Shown piece after piece: positions 50,629-60,181 of a stretch of 64,000 bases of DNA. The DNA comes from Pseudomonas tritici (lineage in GTDB: Bacteria > Pseudomonadota > Gammaproteobacteria > Pseudomonadales > Pseudomonadaceae), in contig NZ_CP077084.1 in assembly GCF_014268275.3 (NCBI RefSeq), positions 1,922,001 to 1,986,000 on the forward strand. The letters run 5' to 3'. Every line of letters starts with the position of its first letter. Positions within the stretch are counted from its first letter, which is position 1. Both the position numbers and the translations under genes were made by a program. The notes below the pieces were generated by a model. That model saw only the letters and a program-made list of their open reading frames with translations, was not told where the DNA came from and did no database searches.

Positions 50629-53319
50629 TCAACGCTTCTCTTGCTTATGCGGCAACGGCGCAAACAACGCTTCAATATCCTCATTGCCCAACTGCCAATC
50701 CCCGGTCGTGCGCCCATCCAGCACACCCGCCGCCAAGTCTGACTTTTCCTTCTGCAGGTGCTGGATTTTTTCCTCCACCGTACCCCGCGCAATCATCTTG
50801 TAGACGAACACCGGCTTCTCCTGCCCGATCCGGTACGCCCGGTCAGTCGCCTGATTCTCCGTAGCCGGGTTCCACCAAGGGTCGTAGTGGATCACCGTGT
50901 CGGCTTCGGTCAGATTCAGGCCTACACCGCCGGCCTTCAGGCTGATCAGAAAAATCTGCAGCTTGCCACTCTGGAAGTCCTTTACCGGCGTACGCCGATC
51001 GCGGGTCTGGCCGGTCAATAGCGCGTAGGCCACGCCACGCTTTTTAAGCTCCACTTCGATCAGGCTCAGCATCGAGGTGAACTGGGAGAACAGCAAAATT
51101 CGCCGCCCTTCGGCAAACAGTTCTTCGAGCATGTCCATCAAGCTATCGAGCTTGCCCGAGCTGCTGCCCCGTGCGGGCAGGGCGGCGTCGTTGACCAAGC
51201 GCAAATCGCAGCACACCTGACGTAACTTCAGCAGCGCTTCAAGAATGATGATCTGGCTGCGCGCCACGCCCTTGCGGGTAATCTCGTCGCGCACCTTCTT
51301 GTCCATGGCCAGGCGCATGGTTTCGTACACATCGCGCTGCGCCTCGTTGAGGTCGACCCAGTGGATGATCTCGGTCTTGGGTGGCAACTCCGTGGCCACC
51401 TGTTCCTTGGTGCGGCGCAGCAGGAAGGGTTTGATCCGACCGTTGAGGTGCTGCAATCGCACTTCGCTGGCGCGCTTTTCGATGGGCACGCGGTAATCGC
51501 GGTTGAAACTTTTTACATCGCCCAGCCAGCCCGGCAACAGGAAGTGGAACAGCGACCACAGTTCACCCAGGTGGTTTTCCAGCGGTGTACCACTCAGGCA
51601 CAAGCGCTGCCGCGCATTCAGCTCACGCGCCGCCTGGGCGGCTTTGCTATTAGGGTTCTTGATGTACTGCGCTTCATCGAGGATCAGCACATGCAAGGGC
51701 AAGGCCGCGAGCTGGTCGATGTCCTTGGGCAGCAGGGCGTAGGTGGTCAGCAGCAGGTCATAGTCCTGCAGGTTGGCGAAGTGTTTCTTGCGCGTTGCGC
51801 CATACAACGCCAGCACCTTGAGCTGAGGCGTGAAGTGCGCCGCTTCATCAAGCCAGTTGGGAATCAGGCTGGTGGGCATCACCACCATGCACGGCCGGTC
51901 CAGGCGCCCGGCGGCTTTCTCGGTGAGAATATGCGCCAGCGTCTGCAGGGTTTTGCCCAGGCCCATGTCATCCGCAAGTATGCCGCCGACATCGAGCTGA
52001 CGCAGCGACTGCATCCAGCTCAAGCCTTCCAATTGATAAGGCCGCAAGGTCGCGTTCAACCCTTCGGGCGCCACGCAGGTGAAATCCTTGATGTCCCGCA
52101 GGCGTTGGGCGAAGTTGCGGATCTTTTCGCCACCTTCCCATTGCAGCGGCAGGTCTTCCAGCGGGTTCAGGCGAATCGCATCGGCCTTGGCCAGGCGCAG
52201 CGTGGTGCTGCCGGCTTCCTGCAGGTAGAACTCGCCGAGGGTGGCCAGCACGGGTTTAAGCCGGCCGTAAGGCAGGGCCACTTGCAGCGGACCATGGCCA
52301 TTGGGCAAGCCGGGAATGTTCACCAGGATCAGCTCATCATCGCGGCGTCGCGCGAGTTTTTCCGGATTCAGGATCTCGGTGTGTGAGCGCATCAGGTTCA
52401 GCAGGATCGGCAGCAGGCTCAGCCGTTCGCCATTGACGATAATCCCCAGCTCCAGGTCGAACCAGTCACGTTCCGGCCCTTCATCGACGGTGGCGTACCA
52501 ATCATCGACGGCGCTCAGGTCGAAACCGAAATCTTCTTCGATCTGCAGCTCCCAACCCTCGGCCCGCAAGGTCGGCGAGGCATTGAGGGTGAAGTTCAGC
52601 CAGGCGCTGTCATTGACCAGTTCGAATAGGTCACCGGCGCTTTCCGGCAGGGCTTTGCTCTGACGCGTGGCGATCTTGAAACCGAGCAAGCGAAGTTGCT
52701 CGCGATAGGGTTGCTCAAGTTCTGGGTGTCGCTTGATGCGCAGGCTCTGGGTGTCCTGGCGCACGATGATGTCGGCGTTTTTTTGCCCGCTGACATAGTT
52801 ACCCAAGTAGTTGAACGACAACGCCGCGCGGTGCTGGATGTAGCGCTGCATCTTGCCGTTGCGCGGTTCAAATGCACTGAACTCGACACTGGCCAGCCAC
52901 AAGCGCGGCACGGGCAGCACGTCCTCCATCACCACCTGCGGCAACGCCACGCGGTTATCCAGTACGGATTGGAGCTTTTCCAGCAACTCGGCATCCTGGG
53001 CCGCAGCCGGGTAGGCCAGGGTTTCCTGAACCTTGAGCAGCACCGCCGCGATGTGTTTGCAGTTGGTGTGCACCGGGCAGGTACAGCGGCTGTCCACCAG
53101 GATCAGCGTGCCTTTGGCCGATTCGCGCAGCGAGATGGTCTGCCGATAAACGTTGCCGCCCGAGCCTTCGCAACTGGCGACGATGGTGCTGTCGCCGGAC
53201 TCGACGATGCGCACCCGGTTCTCCAGGGCATAACGTCGCCCGCGCTCCAGGCTCTGCTCTTTGAAGCGATTGGCCCACGAAGGGGCCAGGGGTTTAGTCA
53301 GCGACGACGTCAGGGGCAT
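50629..53319 (-). CDS. SNF2-family DNA helicase with SWIM zinc finger
   Basis: This 896-residue protein has an N-terminal SWIM-type zinc finger (CTCPVHTNCKH, Cys79/Cys81/Cys87/His89), a middle region of unknown fold (residues 110–400), and a two-lobed SNF2 ATPase. Motif I is ADDMGLGKTLQTL (451–457), motif II LILDEAQYIKNPNSKA, motif V/VI SLKAGGVGLNLTEADTVIHY and DRAYRIGQEKPV. It should translocate on duplex DNA to remodel bound proteins such as RNA polymerase (as RapA does). It starts nine bases after the csiV stop, in a tight operon with mfd. Confidence 0.9.
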   Translation of the reverse strand: MPLTSSLTKPLAPSWANRFKEQSLERGRRYALENRVRIVESGDSTIVASCEGSGGNVYRQTISLRESAKGTLILVDSRCTCPVHTNCKHIAAVLLKVQETLAYPAAAQDAELLEKLQSVLDNRVALPQVVMEDVLPVPRLWLASVEFSAFEPRNGKMQRYIQHRAALSFNYLGNYVSGQKNADIIVRQDTQSLRIKRHPELEQPYREQLRLLGFKIATRQSKALPESAGDLFELVNDSAWLNFTLNASPTLRAEGWELQIEEDFGFDLSAVDDWYATVDEGPERDWFDLELGIIVNGERLSLLPILLNLMRSHTEILNPEKLARRRDDELILVNIPGLPNGHGPLQVALPYGRLKPVLATLGEFYLQEAGSTTLRLAKADAIRLNPLEDLPLQWEGGEKIRNFAQRLRDIKDFTCVAPEGLNATLRPYQLEGLSWMQSLRQLDVGGILADDMGLGKTLQTLAHILTEKAAGRLDRPCMVVMPTSLIPNWLDEAAHFTPQLKVLALYGATRKKHFANLQDYDLLLTTYALLPKDIDQLAALPLHVLILDEAQYIKNPNSKAAQAARELNARQRLCLSGTPLENHLGELWSLFHFLLPGWLGDVKSFNRDYRVPIEKRASEVRLQHLNGRIKPFLLRRTKEQVATELPPKTEIIHWVDLNEAQRDVYETMRLAMDKKVRDEITRKGVARSQIIILEALLKLRQVCCDLRLVNDAALPARGSSSGKLDSLMDMLEELFAEGRRILLFSQFTSMLSLIEVELKKRGVAYALLTGQTRDRRTPVKDFQSGKLQIFLISLKAGGVGLNLTEADTVIHYDPWWNPATENQATDRAYRIGQEKPVFVYKMIARGTVEEKIQHLQKEKSDLAAGVLDGRTTGDWQLGNEDIEALFAPLPHKQEKR

Positions 53320-53328
53320 GGCGCTGGA

Positions 53329-53895
53329 TCAGTCCTGGATGTCAGGCGGTGGTGCGCTAGGTGGTTTGGCGGTCAGCGAGGTGATCTTGATCAGCAGCGC
53401 CAGATGGCCGCCATCCAGGTAGTTGAGTTGGTTGTTCTTGGTGCGCACGTCGGTCTGGCTCAAGTGTTCGCTGGCGATCACGCTGCCGTTGCTGTCGAAC
53501 TGGTTGATCCAGAAGTTCGCATCGATATCGGTAAACCGGCCCAGTTGCAGGCTCAATACGCCTTCGATAGGAAACTGACCGAACTGCTCCTGGCCGTCGG
53601 AAATGGCGACTTTGACCGGCTGCTCGCCCAGGTTCTGTTCCCACGCCTTGTGTAACAGCACCGTGTAGGTGGAGTCAGCGCGCAGCTTATCGACAATGTT
53701 GGACAGCCGCGGCGGGCTCAGTTTATCGCCCAGGCGCGCTGCGCCGGCATCCCAGTTTTCCGGCGCGGCGCGGCTGTTGAGCACCGGCTCCGCGTTCTGG
53801 CGCACCAGGATCATTTCCACCTGGTACGGGCTGTCGGCGAATGCCGCAGGTGCCACTACCACCAACAACAAGCTCAAAATGCGGAACAAGCGCAT
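53329..53895 (-). CDS. csiV: CsiV-family exported protein
   Basis: The 188-residue precursor has a signal peptide (MRLFRILSLLLVVVAPAAFA, cut before DSPYQ) and the CsiV family layout: YQVEMILVRQNA, a central YTVLLHKAWEQ and LNYLDGGHLALLIKIT. In Vibrio, CsiV is a peptidoglycan-binding partner of the polymerase that makes D-amino-acid-related wall material; the pseudomonad role is less clear. AAGGA precedes the ATG at 53895, which is 11 bases after the mfd stop. Confidence 0.82.
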   Translation of the reverse strand: MRLFRILSLLLVVVAPAAFADSPYQVEMILVRQNAEPVLNSRAAPENWDAGAARLGDKLSPPRLSNIVDKLRADSTYTVLLHKAWEQNLGEQPVKVAISDGQEQFGQFPIEGVLSLQLGRFTDIDANFWINQFDSNGSVIASEHLSQTDVRTKNNQLNYLDGGHLALLIKITSLTAKPPSAPPPDIQD

Positions 53896-53906
53896 TGGGG
53901 CGTCCT

Positions 53907-56900
53907 TCAAGCAGATTTCGGGATGAGGCGCTCGAACAACGCCTCCAGTGTATTAAAGCGTTCTTCAGCGCGTTCCATCGGCACCATGAACTTGAACAGC
54001 GTAGCCCCTTCGAACTTGTAGCGGTTGGGCTGGCCCTGAATCAACTTGATCAGCACCAACGGGTCAACCGGCGTCTGCGCTTCAAATTCGATGCGCCCGC
54101 CTTGCGGCCCGGCGTCGACTTTCTTGATGCCCAACTGCTCGGCCTGCAATTTGAGCAAGGTCAGGCGCACCAGGTTCTTGGTCGGTTCCGGCAGCAGGCC
54201 GAAGCGGTCGATCATCTCCACCTGCAGGTCCTTGAGGCCTTCTTCGTCGGTGGCCGAGGCGATGCGTTTGTACAGGATCAACCGCGCATGCACGTCCGGC
54301 AGATAGTCTTCGGGAATCAACGCCGGCAAGCGCAGGTTGATTTCCGGACCGCCGCCCAGCGGTTGATCGAGGTTCGGTTGCTCGCCCTTGCGGATGGCTT
54401 TCACCGCGCGCTCAAGCATCTCCATATACAGGGTGAAGCCCACCGCCTGGATCTGCCCGCTCTGGCCGTCGCCCAGCAGTTCGCCGGCGCCACGGATTTC
54501 CAGGTCGTTGGTGGCCAGTACAAAACCGGCGCCCAGGTCCTGAGTGTTGGCGATGGCTTCCAGGCGCTTTTCCGCGTCGGAAGTGATCTGCTGGCGCGGC
54601 GGCGTGAGCAAATAGGCATACGCCTGGTGGTGACTGCGACCCACCCGGCCGCGCAGTTGGTGCAACTGCGCCAGGCCGAATTTGTCGGCGCGCTCGATGA
54701 TGATGGTGTTAGCGCTCGGCACGTCGATACCGGTCTCGATGATGGTCGAGGCGATCAGCACGTTGAAGCGCTTGTGGTAGAAGTCGCTCATCACCTGTTC
54801 GAGTTCGCGTTCGCGCATCTGCCCGTGGCCGATGGCGATGCGCGCTTCCGGTACCAATTCGGCGAGGTCGGCAGCGCATTTCTCGATGGTCTTCACATCG
54901 TTGTGCAAGTAGTAAACCTGCCCGCCGCGCAGCAATTCCCGTAGCAGTGCTTCCTTGACCGTGCTTTTGTTCTGCTCCATCACAAAGGTGCGTACCGACA
55001 AGCGCCGCGCCGGTGGCGTGGCGATGATCGACAGGTCGCGCATGCCCGACACCGCCATGTTCAGCGTGCGCGGAATCGGCGTGGCGGTGAGGGTGAGGAT
55101 GTCGACTTCGCTGCGCAGGGCCTTGAGTTGTTCCTTCTGACGTACCCCAAAACGGTGTTCTTCGTCGATGATCACCAGGCCGAGGTTCTTGATCTTCACA
55201 TCGTCCGACAACAGCTTGTGGGTGCCGATCACGATGTCGATCTTGCCTTCCGCCAGGTCAGCGATGGCGGCATTCACTTCCTTGGCCGACTTGAAGCGGC
55301 TCATCACTTCCACGGTCACCGGCCAGTCGGCAAAGCGGTCGCGGAAGCTGTTGTAGTGCTGCTGGGCGAGCAGGGTGGTCGGTACCAGGATCGCCACCTG
55401 GCGGCCGCCGTGCACGGCGATGAAGGCGGCGCGCATCGCCACTTCGGTCTTGCCGAAGCCCACGTCGCCACACACCAGGCGGTCCATCGGCTTGGGCGCG
55501 AGCATGTCGGCGCGCACGGCTTCGATGGTGGTTTGCTGGTCCGGGGTTTCTTCGAAAGCAAAGCCGGCGCTGAAGGTGGCGTAGTCGGCTTTCGGGTCGG
55601 CGAACGCGTAACCTTCGCGCGCAGCACGGCGGGCATAGATGTCGAGCAGTTCGGCGGCGACGTCGCGCACTTGCTCGGCGGCCTTGCGCTTGGCTTTCTG
55701 CCAGGTCTCGGAACCCAGGCGATGCAACGGCGCCAGGGCGTCGTCGCTGCCGGTGTAACGGGCGATCAAATGCAGGCTGGCCACCGGCACGTAGAGCTTG
55801 GCGCCCTCGGCGTATTCCATGGTGAGGAATTCGGCAGCCTGGTTGTCGATTTCCAGGGTTTGCAGGCCGAGGTAGCGGCCGACGCCGTGGTCGATATGCA
55901 CCACCGGCGCGCCTTCGCGCAACTCGGTGAGGTTTTTGATCACCGCGTCGTTGTTGGCGTCGGCGCGTTTTTCGCGGCGTCGACGTTGCATCACGCGCTG
56001 GCCGAACAGCGGGCTCTCGGCGATCAGCGCCAGGGCCGGGTCGTCCAGCAACAGGCCTTCGTCCAGCGGTGCGATGGTGATCGCCAGGCGTTCTTTGCTT
56101 TTTAAAAAGTCCGGCCAGCTGTCGACGGTTTTCGGTCGCAGCTTCAGGCGTTCCAACAGCTCCAGCAGGACTTCCCGACGCCCGGCGGACTCTGCGGTAA
56201 ACAGCACGCGGCCTGGGAAGTCGCCCAGGAAGTTGGACAGCGCTTCCAGCGGTTGTGTGGCTTTGGCCTGGATCGCCAGATCCGGCAGCGTCCCCGCCGG
56301 GAAGCGCTCGCGGCCGCTGCCGGCGTCCACATCCTGTTGGCTGGCGACCACGCGGGGCCAGTTTTTAAGACGGGCAAAGCAGTCTTCCACCGGCAGGAAC
56401 AGCTCGGCGGGCGGCAATAAAGGCCGGGACGGATCAACGCGGCGCTCTTCATAGCGGTTACGCACGTCGTTCCAGAAGTTTTCCGCTGCTTGCTCGATAC
56501 CCGGCAGCGAGAACACTTGGGTGTCCTGTGGCAGGTAGTCGAACAAGGTAGACGTTTCGTCGAAGAACAGCGGCAGGTAGTACTCGATACCCGCGGGTGT
56601 AATCCCGCTGCTCAAGTCCTGAAAGATCGGGCAACGACGGAAGTCGACGTCGAAGCGCTCGCGGAAGCGCGCCTTGAAGCGCGTGACCGCATCTTTCTGT
56701 AATGGAAATTCCCGCGCCGGCAGCAGCTTGATCGACTCGACTTTGTCGATGGAACGCTGGTTTTCCGGATCGAAGGTGCGCAGGGTCTCGATTTCGTCAT
56801 CGAACAGGTCGATGCGATAGGGCAGTTTGCTGCCCATCGGGAACAGGTCGATCAGCGCACCGCGCACCGCAAACTCACCGTGCTCGTACACCGTGTCGAC

Positions 56901-57356
56901 GCAGCGGTAGCCGCTGGCCTCCAGGCGCGTGCGCATCTGTTCCACATCGAGCTTCTGGCCGATATCCAGGACCAGGCTGCTGCCCAGCAGGAACTTGGTC
57001 GGTGCCAGGCGATGCAGTGCCGTGGTGATCGGCACCACCAGCACACCGTGGGCCAGTTCCGGCAAGCGGTACAGGCTGGCGATGCGCTGCGAGATGATGT
57101 CCTGATGCGGCGAGAACAGGTCGTAGGGCAGGGTTTCCCAATCGGGAAAATGCAGCACCGGCAAATCGGGGGCGAAGAAGCTCAGCTCCTGCTCCAACCG
57201 TTCGGCACTTTGGCTGTCGGCGGTGAGCAGCAGGGTAAAGCGCTTGGCTGCGCTGGCAGCTTCGGCGATGGCCAGGCTCAGGGCGGCACCGGGCAGGTTG
57301 CCCCAGTGCTGTTTACCTGCCGCGGCAGGGAGAAGCGGTAGACGCAGAACGGGCAC
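53907..57356 (-). CDS. mfd: Transcription-repair coupling factor Mfd
   Basis: Mfd removes stalled RNA polymerase and recruits UvrA to lesions. The 1149-residue protein has an N-terminal UvrB-like region (LPVLHFPDWETLPYDLFSPH), the polymerase-binding domain (GAPVVHIDHGVGRYLGL), and the RecG-like motor with Walker A CGDVGFGKTEVAMRAA, DEEH motif IIDEEHRFGVRQKEQL and motif VI region QLRGRVGRSHHQAYAYLL. The C-terminal TRCF domain follows. The start is GTG at 57356 (VPVLRLPLLPAA), with GGAG 11 bases upstream. It is the first gene of a tight operon with csiV and the SNF2 helicase. Confidence 0.95.
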   Translation of the reverse strand: MPVLRLPLLPAAAGKQHWGNLPGAALSLAIAEAASAAKRFTLLLTADSQSAERLEQELSFFAPDLPVLHFPDWETLPYDLFSPHQDIISQRIASLYRLPELAHGVLVVPITTALHRLAPTKFLLGSSLVLDIGQKLDVEQMRTRLEASGYRCVDTVYEHGEFAVRGALIDLFPMGSKLPYRIDLFDDEIETLRTFDPENQRSIDKVESIKLLPAREFPLQKDAVTRFKARFRERFDVDFRRCPIFQDLSSGITPAGIEYYLPLFFDETSTLFDYLPQDTQVFSLPGIEQAAENFWNDVRNRYEERRVDPSRPLLPPAELFLPVEDCFARLKNWPRVVASQQDVDAGSGRERFPAGTLPDLAIQAKATQPLEALSNFLGDFPGRVLFTAESAGRREVLLELLERLKLRPKTVDSWPDFLKSKERLAITIAPLDEGLLLDDPALALIAESPLFGQRVMQRRRREKRADANNDAVIKNLTELREGAPVVHIDHGVGRYLGLQTLEIDNQAAEFLTMEYAEGAKLYVPVASLHLIARYTGSDDALAPLHRLGSETWQKAKRKAAEQVRDVAAELLDIYARRAAREGYAFADPKADYATFSAGFAFEETPDQQTTIEAVRADMLAPKPMDRLVCGDVGFGKTEVAMRAAFIAVHGGRQVAILVPTTLLAQQHYNSFRDRFADWPVTVEVMSRFKSAKEVNAAIADLAEGKIDIVIGTHKLLSDDVKIKNLGLVIIDEEHRFGVRQKEQLKALRSEVDILTLTATPIPRTLNMAVSGMRDLSIIATPPARRLSVRTFVMEQNKSTVKEALLRELLRGGQVYYLHNDVKTIEKCAADLAELVPEARIAIGHGQMRERELEQVMSDFYHKRFNVLIASTIIETGIDVPSANTIIIERADKFGLAQLHQLRGRVGRSHHQAYAYLLTPPRQQITSDAEKRLEAIANTQDLGAGFVLATNDLEIRGAGELLGDGQSGQIQAVGFTLYMEMLERAVKAIRKGEQPNLDQPLGGGPEINLRLPALIPEDYLPDVHARLILYKRIASATDEEGLKDLQVEMIDRFGLLPEPTKNLVRLTLLKLQAEQLGIKKVDAGPQGGRIEFEAQTPVDPLVLIKLIQGQPNRYKFEGATLFKFMVPMERAEERFNTLEALFERLIPKSA

Positions 57357-57711
57357 GGAAGGTTGAGCTCCAAGCGTTGCGACAAAGTCGGTAATTGTAA
57401 CGGCCAGAGGTGCCGCCTGTCAGTTTCTGACTGAGCCTATTACGGTTTGTAGGAAATGTAGTGGCTAAGACAAACAATGGCGTGTTTTGACTCAATATGT
57501 AGTGCCGAAATGCGCGATTGTTTTGGAGTGTTACGGACAAGTCGGCGTTGTTGCCCATCGGTCGGCCTTCTGGAACCCGCGTATTTACTGGGCTCCAGCG
57601 GGGTGGCTTTTTTGCGCAAGGCTTTTTTGTTGTAGGACGCGCATTGCTCCGAGGACAGTCGGGCGGCATAATGTAGCCCCTTTTTTCAGCCCCTACATGT
57701 GGAAGGTTACC
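57357..57711. other. mfd–gapB divergent intergenic region
   Basis: This 355-base gap holds the divergent promoters of mfd and gapB. I see one plausible gapB promoter (57644–57672) and a TTGACT at 57486 with no good -10. There is no REP element, tRNA or convincing small ORF. The gapB frame stays open back to 57487, but I regard that extension as untranslated. Confidence 0.6.
57644..57672 (+). promoter_or_regulatory. Candidate gapB promoter
   Basis: TTGCTC (57644–57649) and CATAAT (57667–57672) are spaced 17 bases. A start near 57679 leaves room for the GTG at 57712 and its ribosome site but very little before ATG 57697. Confidence 0.42.
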
Positions 57712-59160
57712 GTGACTCAGAAGCCCGACCAGTGTCTTGGTGAATGGATCGACCGTGAAGCACTCGCAGAAGCGATGATCCCGCTAATCGGTCAGCTGTA
57801 CCGCAATAACAATGTGGTGAGCTCGATCTATGGCCGCAGCCTGATCAACCAGTCTGTCATCGCGATTCTCAAAGCCCACCGCTTTGCGCGTCACCGTTCC
57901 GCCGACGACAGCGAACTCTCCGTCCACGAAACATTCCCACTGCTCAAGGCCATGAGCGAGCTCAAGCTCGGCGCGGCTTCGGTAGACCTGGGCAAGCTGG
58001 CCTATAAATTCCGCAAAGAAGGCGCTGGCCGTACCGCCGAGCAGTTCGTGCGTGAAGAAATGGCCGATGTGGTTGGCCAGCAGAACGCCGCCGCCCGCAA
58101 AGGCACCGACGTTGTGCTGTACGGCTTCGGTCGTATCGGCCGCCTGCTGGCGCGCATCCTGATCGAAAAAACCGGTGGTGGCGACGGCCTGCGCCTGCGT
58201 GCCATCGTGGTGCGCAAAGGCGCCGAGAACGACCTGACCAAACGCGCCAGCCTGCTGCGCCGCGACTCGGTACACGGTTCGTTCAACGGCACCATCACCA
58301 TCGACGAAGAAAACAACACGATCACCGCCAACGGTAACCTGATCCAGGTGATCTACGCGAAAAACCCGTCCGAGGTGGATTACACCCAGTACGGCATCAA
58401 GGACGCCCTGCTGGTGGACAACACCGGCGTATGGCGTGACGCCGAAGGCCTGGGCCAGCACCTGGCCTGCCCAGGTATCGACCGCGTTGTCCTGACTGCG
58501 CCTGGCAAGGGCAAGCTGAAGAACATCGTTCACGGCATCAACCACGCTGAAATCACGGCTGACGACAAGATCGTGTCCGCCGCTTCCTGCACCACCAACG
58601 CCATCGTGCCGGTGCTGAAGGCGGTGAATGACAAGTTCGGTATCGTCAATGGCCACGTTGAGACGGTTCACTCGTACACCAACGACCAGAACCTGATCGA
58701 CAACTTCCACAAGGGCGATCGCCGTGGGCGTAGCGCCGCGTTGAACATGGTGATCACCGAGACCGGTGCTGCCACTGCTGCTGCCAAGGCCCTGCCTGAG
58801 CTGGCCGGCAAGCTGACCGGTAACGCGATCCGCGTGCCGACGCCTAACGTGTCGATGGCGATTCTCAACCTGAACCTTGAGAAGGCCGCTACCCGTGAAG
58901 AGATGAACGAGTACCTGCGCTACATGGCGCTGCACTCCGATCTGCATAAGCAAATCGACTACGTCAACTCGCAGGAAGTGGTCTCCACTGACTTCGTTGG
59001 CTCGCGCCACGCCGGTGTGGTGGATGCTGAGGCGACCATTACCCAGGACAACCGCGTTGTACTGTACGTCTGGTACGACAACGAGTTCGGTTACAGCTGC
59101 CAGGTGGTTCGCGTGATGGAAGACATGGCTGGGGTCAACCCGCCTGCGTTTCCGCGCTAA
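57712..59160 (+). CDS. gapB: Glyceraldehyde-3-phosphate dehydrogenase, long GapB-type
   Basis: This GAPDH has an unusual N-terminal extension of about 130 residues of mostly helical sequence (QCLGEWIDREALAEAMIPLI; SIYGRSLINQSVIAILKAHR). The NAD-binding GFGRIGRLLARIL starts near residue 138 and the catalytic Cys293 is in SAASCTTNAIVP. The extended type in pseudomonads is linked to gluconeogenic growth. GTG 57712 is preferred because GGAAGG lies five bases upstream; ATG 57697 has no ribosome site. An intrinsic terminator follows. Confidence 0.9.
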   Translation: MTQKPDQCLGEWIDREALAEAMIPLIGQLYRNNNVVSSIYGRSLINQSVIAILKAHRFARHRSADDSELSVHETFPLLKAMSELKLGAASVDLGKLAYKFRKEGAGRTAEQFVREEMADVVGQQNAAARKGTDVVLYGFGRIGRLLARILIEKTGGGDGLRLRAIVVRKGAENDLTKRASLLRRDSVHGSFNGTITIDEENNTITANGNLIQVIYAKNPSEVDYTQYGIKDALLVDNTGVWRDAEGLGQHLACPGIDRVVLTAPGKGKLKNIVHGINHAEITADDKIVSAASCTTNAIVPVLKAVNDKFGIVNGHVETVHSYTNDQNLIDNFHKGDRRGRSAALNMVITETGAATAAAKALPELAGKLTGNAIRVPTPNVSMAILNLNLEKAATREEMNEYLRYMALHSDLHKQIDYVNSQEVVSTDFVGSRHAGVVDAEATITQDNRVVLYVWYDNEFGYSCQVVRVMEDMAGVNPPAFPR

Positions 59161-59180
59161 GCATTAGCGGTCAGTGAAAG

Positions 59181-59206
59181 AGCCCCGACTGGTTCGGGGC
59201 TTTTTT
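59181..59206 (+). terminator. Intrinsic terminator of gapB
   Basis: AGCCCCGA-CTGG-TTCGGGGCT forms an 8-bp stem followed by TTTTTT, 20 bases after the gapB stop. Confidence 0.9.
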
Positions 59207-59280
59207 GTGGCTGGGTTTTGTGTTGTCTGCAAGGGTCTCATCGCAGCATAGGTATCTACATCTCGTGAGCGAGCCCAGTA

Positions 59281-59371
59281 CGTAGCAGCTGTCGAGCCCC
59301 GGCGAGGCTGCGTCAGCGGTGTGTCAGACAGGCCGCCAACGCAGCCTCGCCGGGGCTCGACAGCTGCTACG
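59281..59371. repeat. Class 2 REPIN-like palindrome
   Basis: CGTAGCAGCTGTCGAGCCCC… and complement ending GGGGCTCGACAGCTGCTACG enclose a TCAGCGGTGTGTCAGACAG loop. This is the second copy of the element at 14503–14594, with a fully matched stem. It lies between convergent gapB and the chalcone-isomerase-like gene. Confidence 0.88.
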
Positions 59372-59381
59372 CACTCCTCCC

Positions 59382-59915
59382 TCAATTCAGCAATTTGCTG
59401 CGCAACTCCTCGGACAACCCCTCGGGCGCCAACCAGATCCCGAGGTAGGCCCTCGCCAGCGCGTCATCGCGACTGTTGAACACCACTTGCCCATTGATCT
59501 CGAGGTTCAAGCCACGCCCTGGTCGATAATCCAGGGCATATCGATCACCGGCTTGAATGTTACGAAAGCGGGCATGCAGTTTTTCCAGCTCGGGCTTCAA
59601 GCTCGCGCTGGCTTGCTGGCGTTCCAGGGTCGTATTGGCCGCCTTGATCACATCATTACGGTCGATGTCGCGAAAGTAATACAGGGTCAGGCGCAGCGCC
59701 TTTTTCTGCTCCCAGGCCTGTTTGGCGCTCACGTCCGAAGGGGTATACAGCGCGGCCGCGTACACGTCCGCCCAGAGGTAGGTGAGCACAGCCTGGTTTT
59801 TCAGGGTCAGTTCCTGTGACTGTGTCGGGAAGTTGGCCTGCTTTAGCCGATCCGCCTCATTGGCGTGTGCTGTGATCGACAGCATCAGTAATAAACAGAA
59901 AACTATATGCCGCAT
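59382..59915 (-). CDS. Chalcone isomerase-like exported protein
   Basis: The 177-residue precursor has a signal peptide (MRHIVFCLLLMLSITAHANE, cut after AHA) and the chalcone-isomerase-like fold of bacterial periplasmic proteins: LTYLWADVYAAALYTPSDVS, LTLYYFRDIDRNDVIKAANT, DYRPGRGLNLEINGQVVF and AYLGIWLAPEGL. No flavonoid pathway is present, so the enzymatic name should not be read literally; a role in fatty-acid or lipid binding has been suggested for such folds. It is divergent from sthA with a 266-base region between. Confidence 0.83.
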   Translation of the reverse strand: MRHIVFCLLLMLSITAHANEADRLKQANFPTQSQELTLKNQAVLTYLWADVYAAALYTPSDVSAKQAWEQKKALRLTLYYFRDIDRNDVIKAANTTLERQQASASLKPELEKLHARFRNIQAGDRYALDYRPGRGLNLEINGQVVFNSRDDALARAYLGIWLAPEGLSEELRSKLLN

Positions 59916-60181
59916 AATGGCCCGTCCCGAAAAGATGCGTGGCTACAGGGTAATTCATTTTCCGGCAGCGGCAGCGGCAGGGTTCAGGGATAATCTGCGC
60001 TGTGTAGTAAAGGCATTACTGGCCTACGACGCGACCAAGGGTTAATGTGCGCGGCGTTACGCCTTATATAGACTGTGCCCCGGTTCACACACTTGAGCCA
60101 AATTGTCCTTCATGACCGCTGGCCGCGGCATGATTTAGCCCGGCGTCCAACCGTACGCCTGGCCTGTTCTGAGGAGTACGC

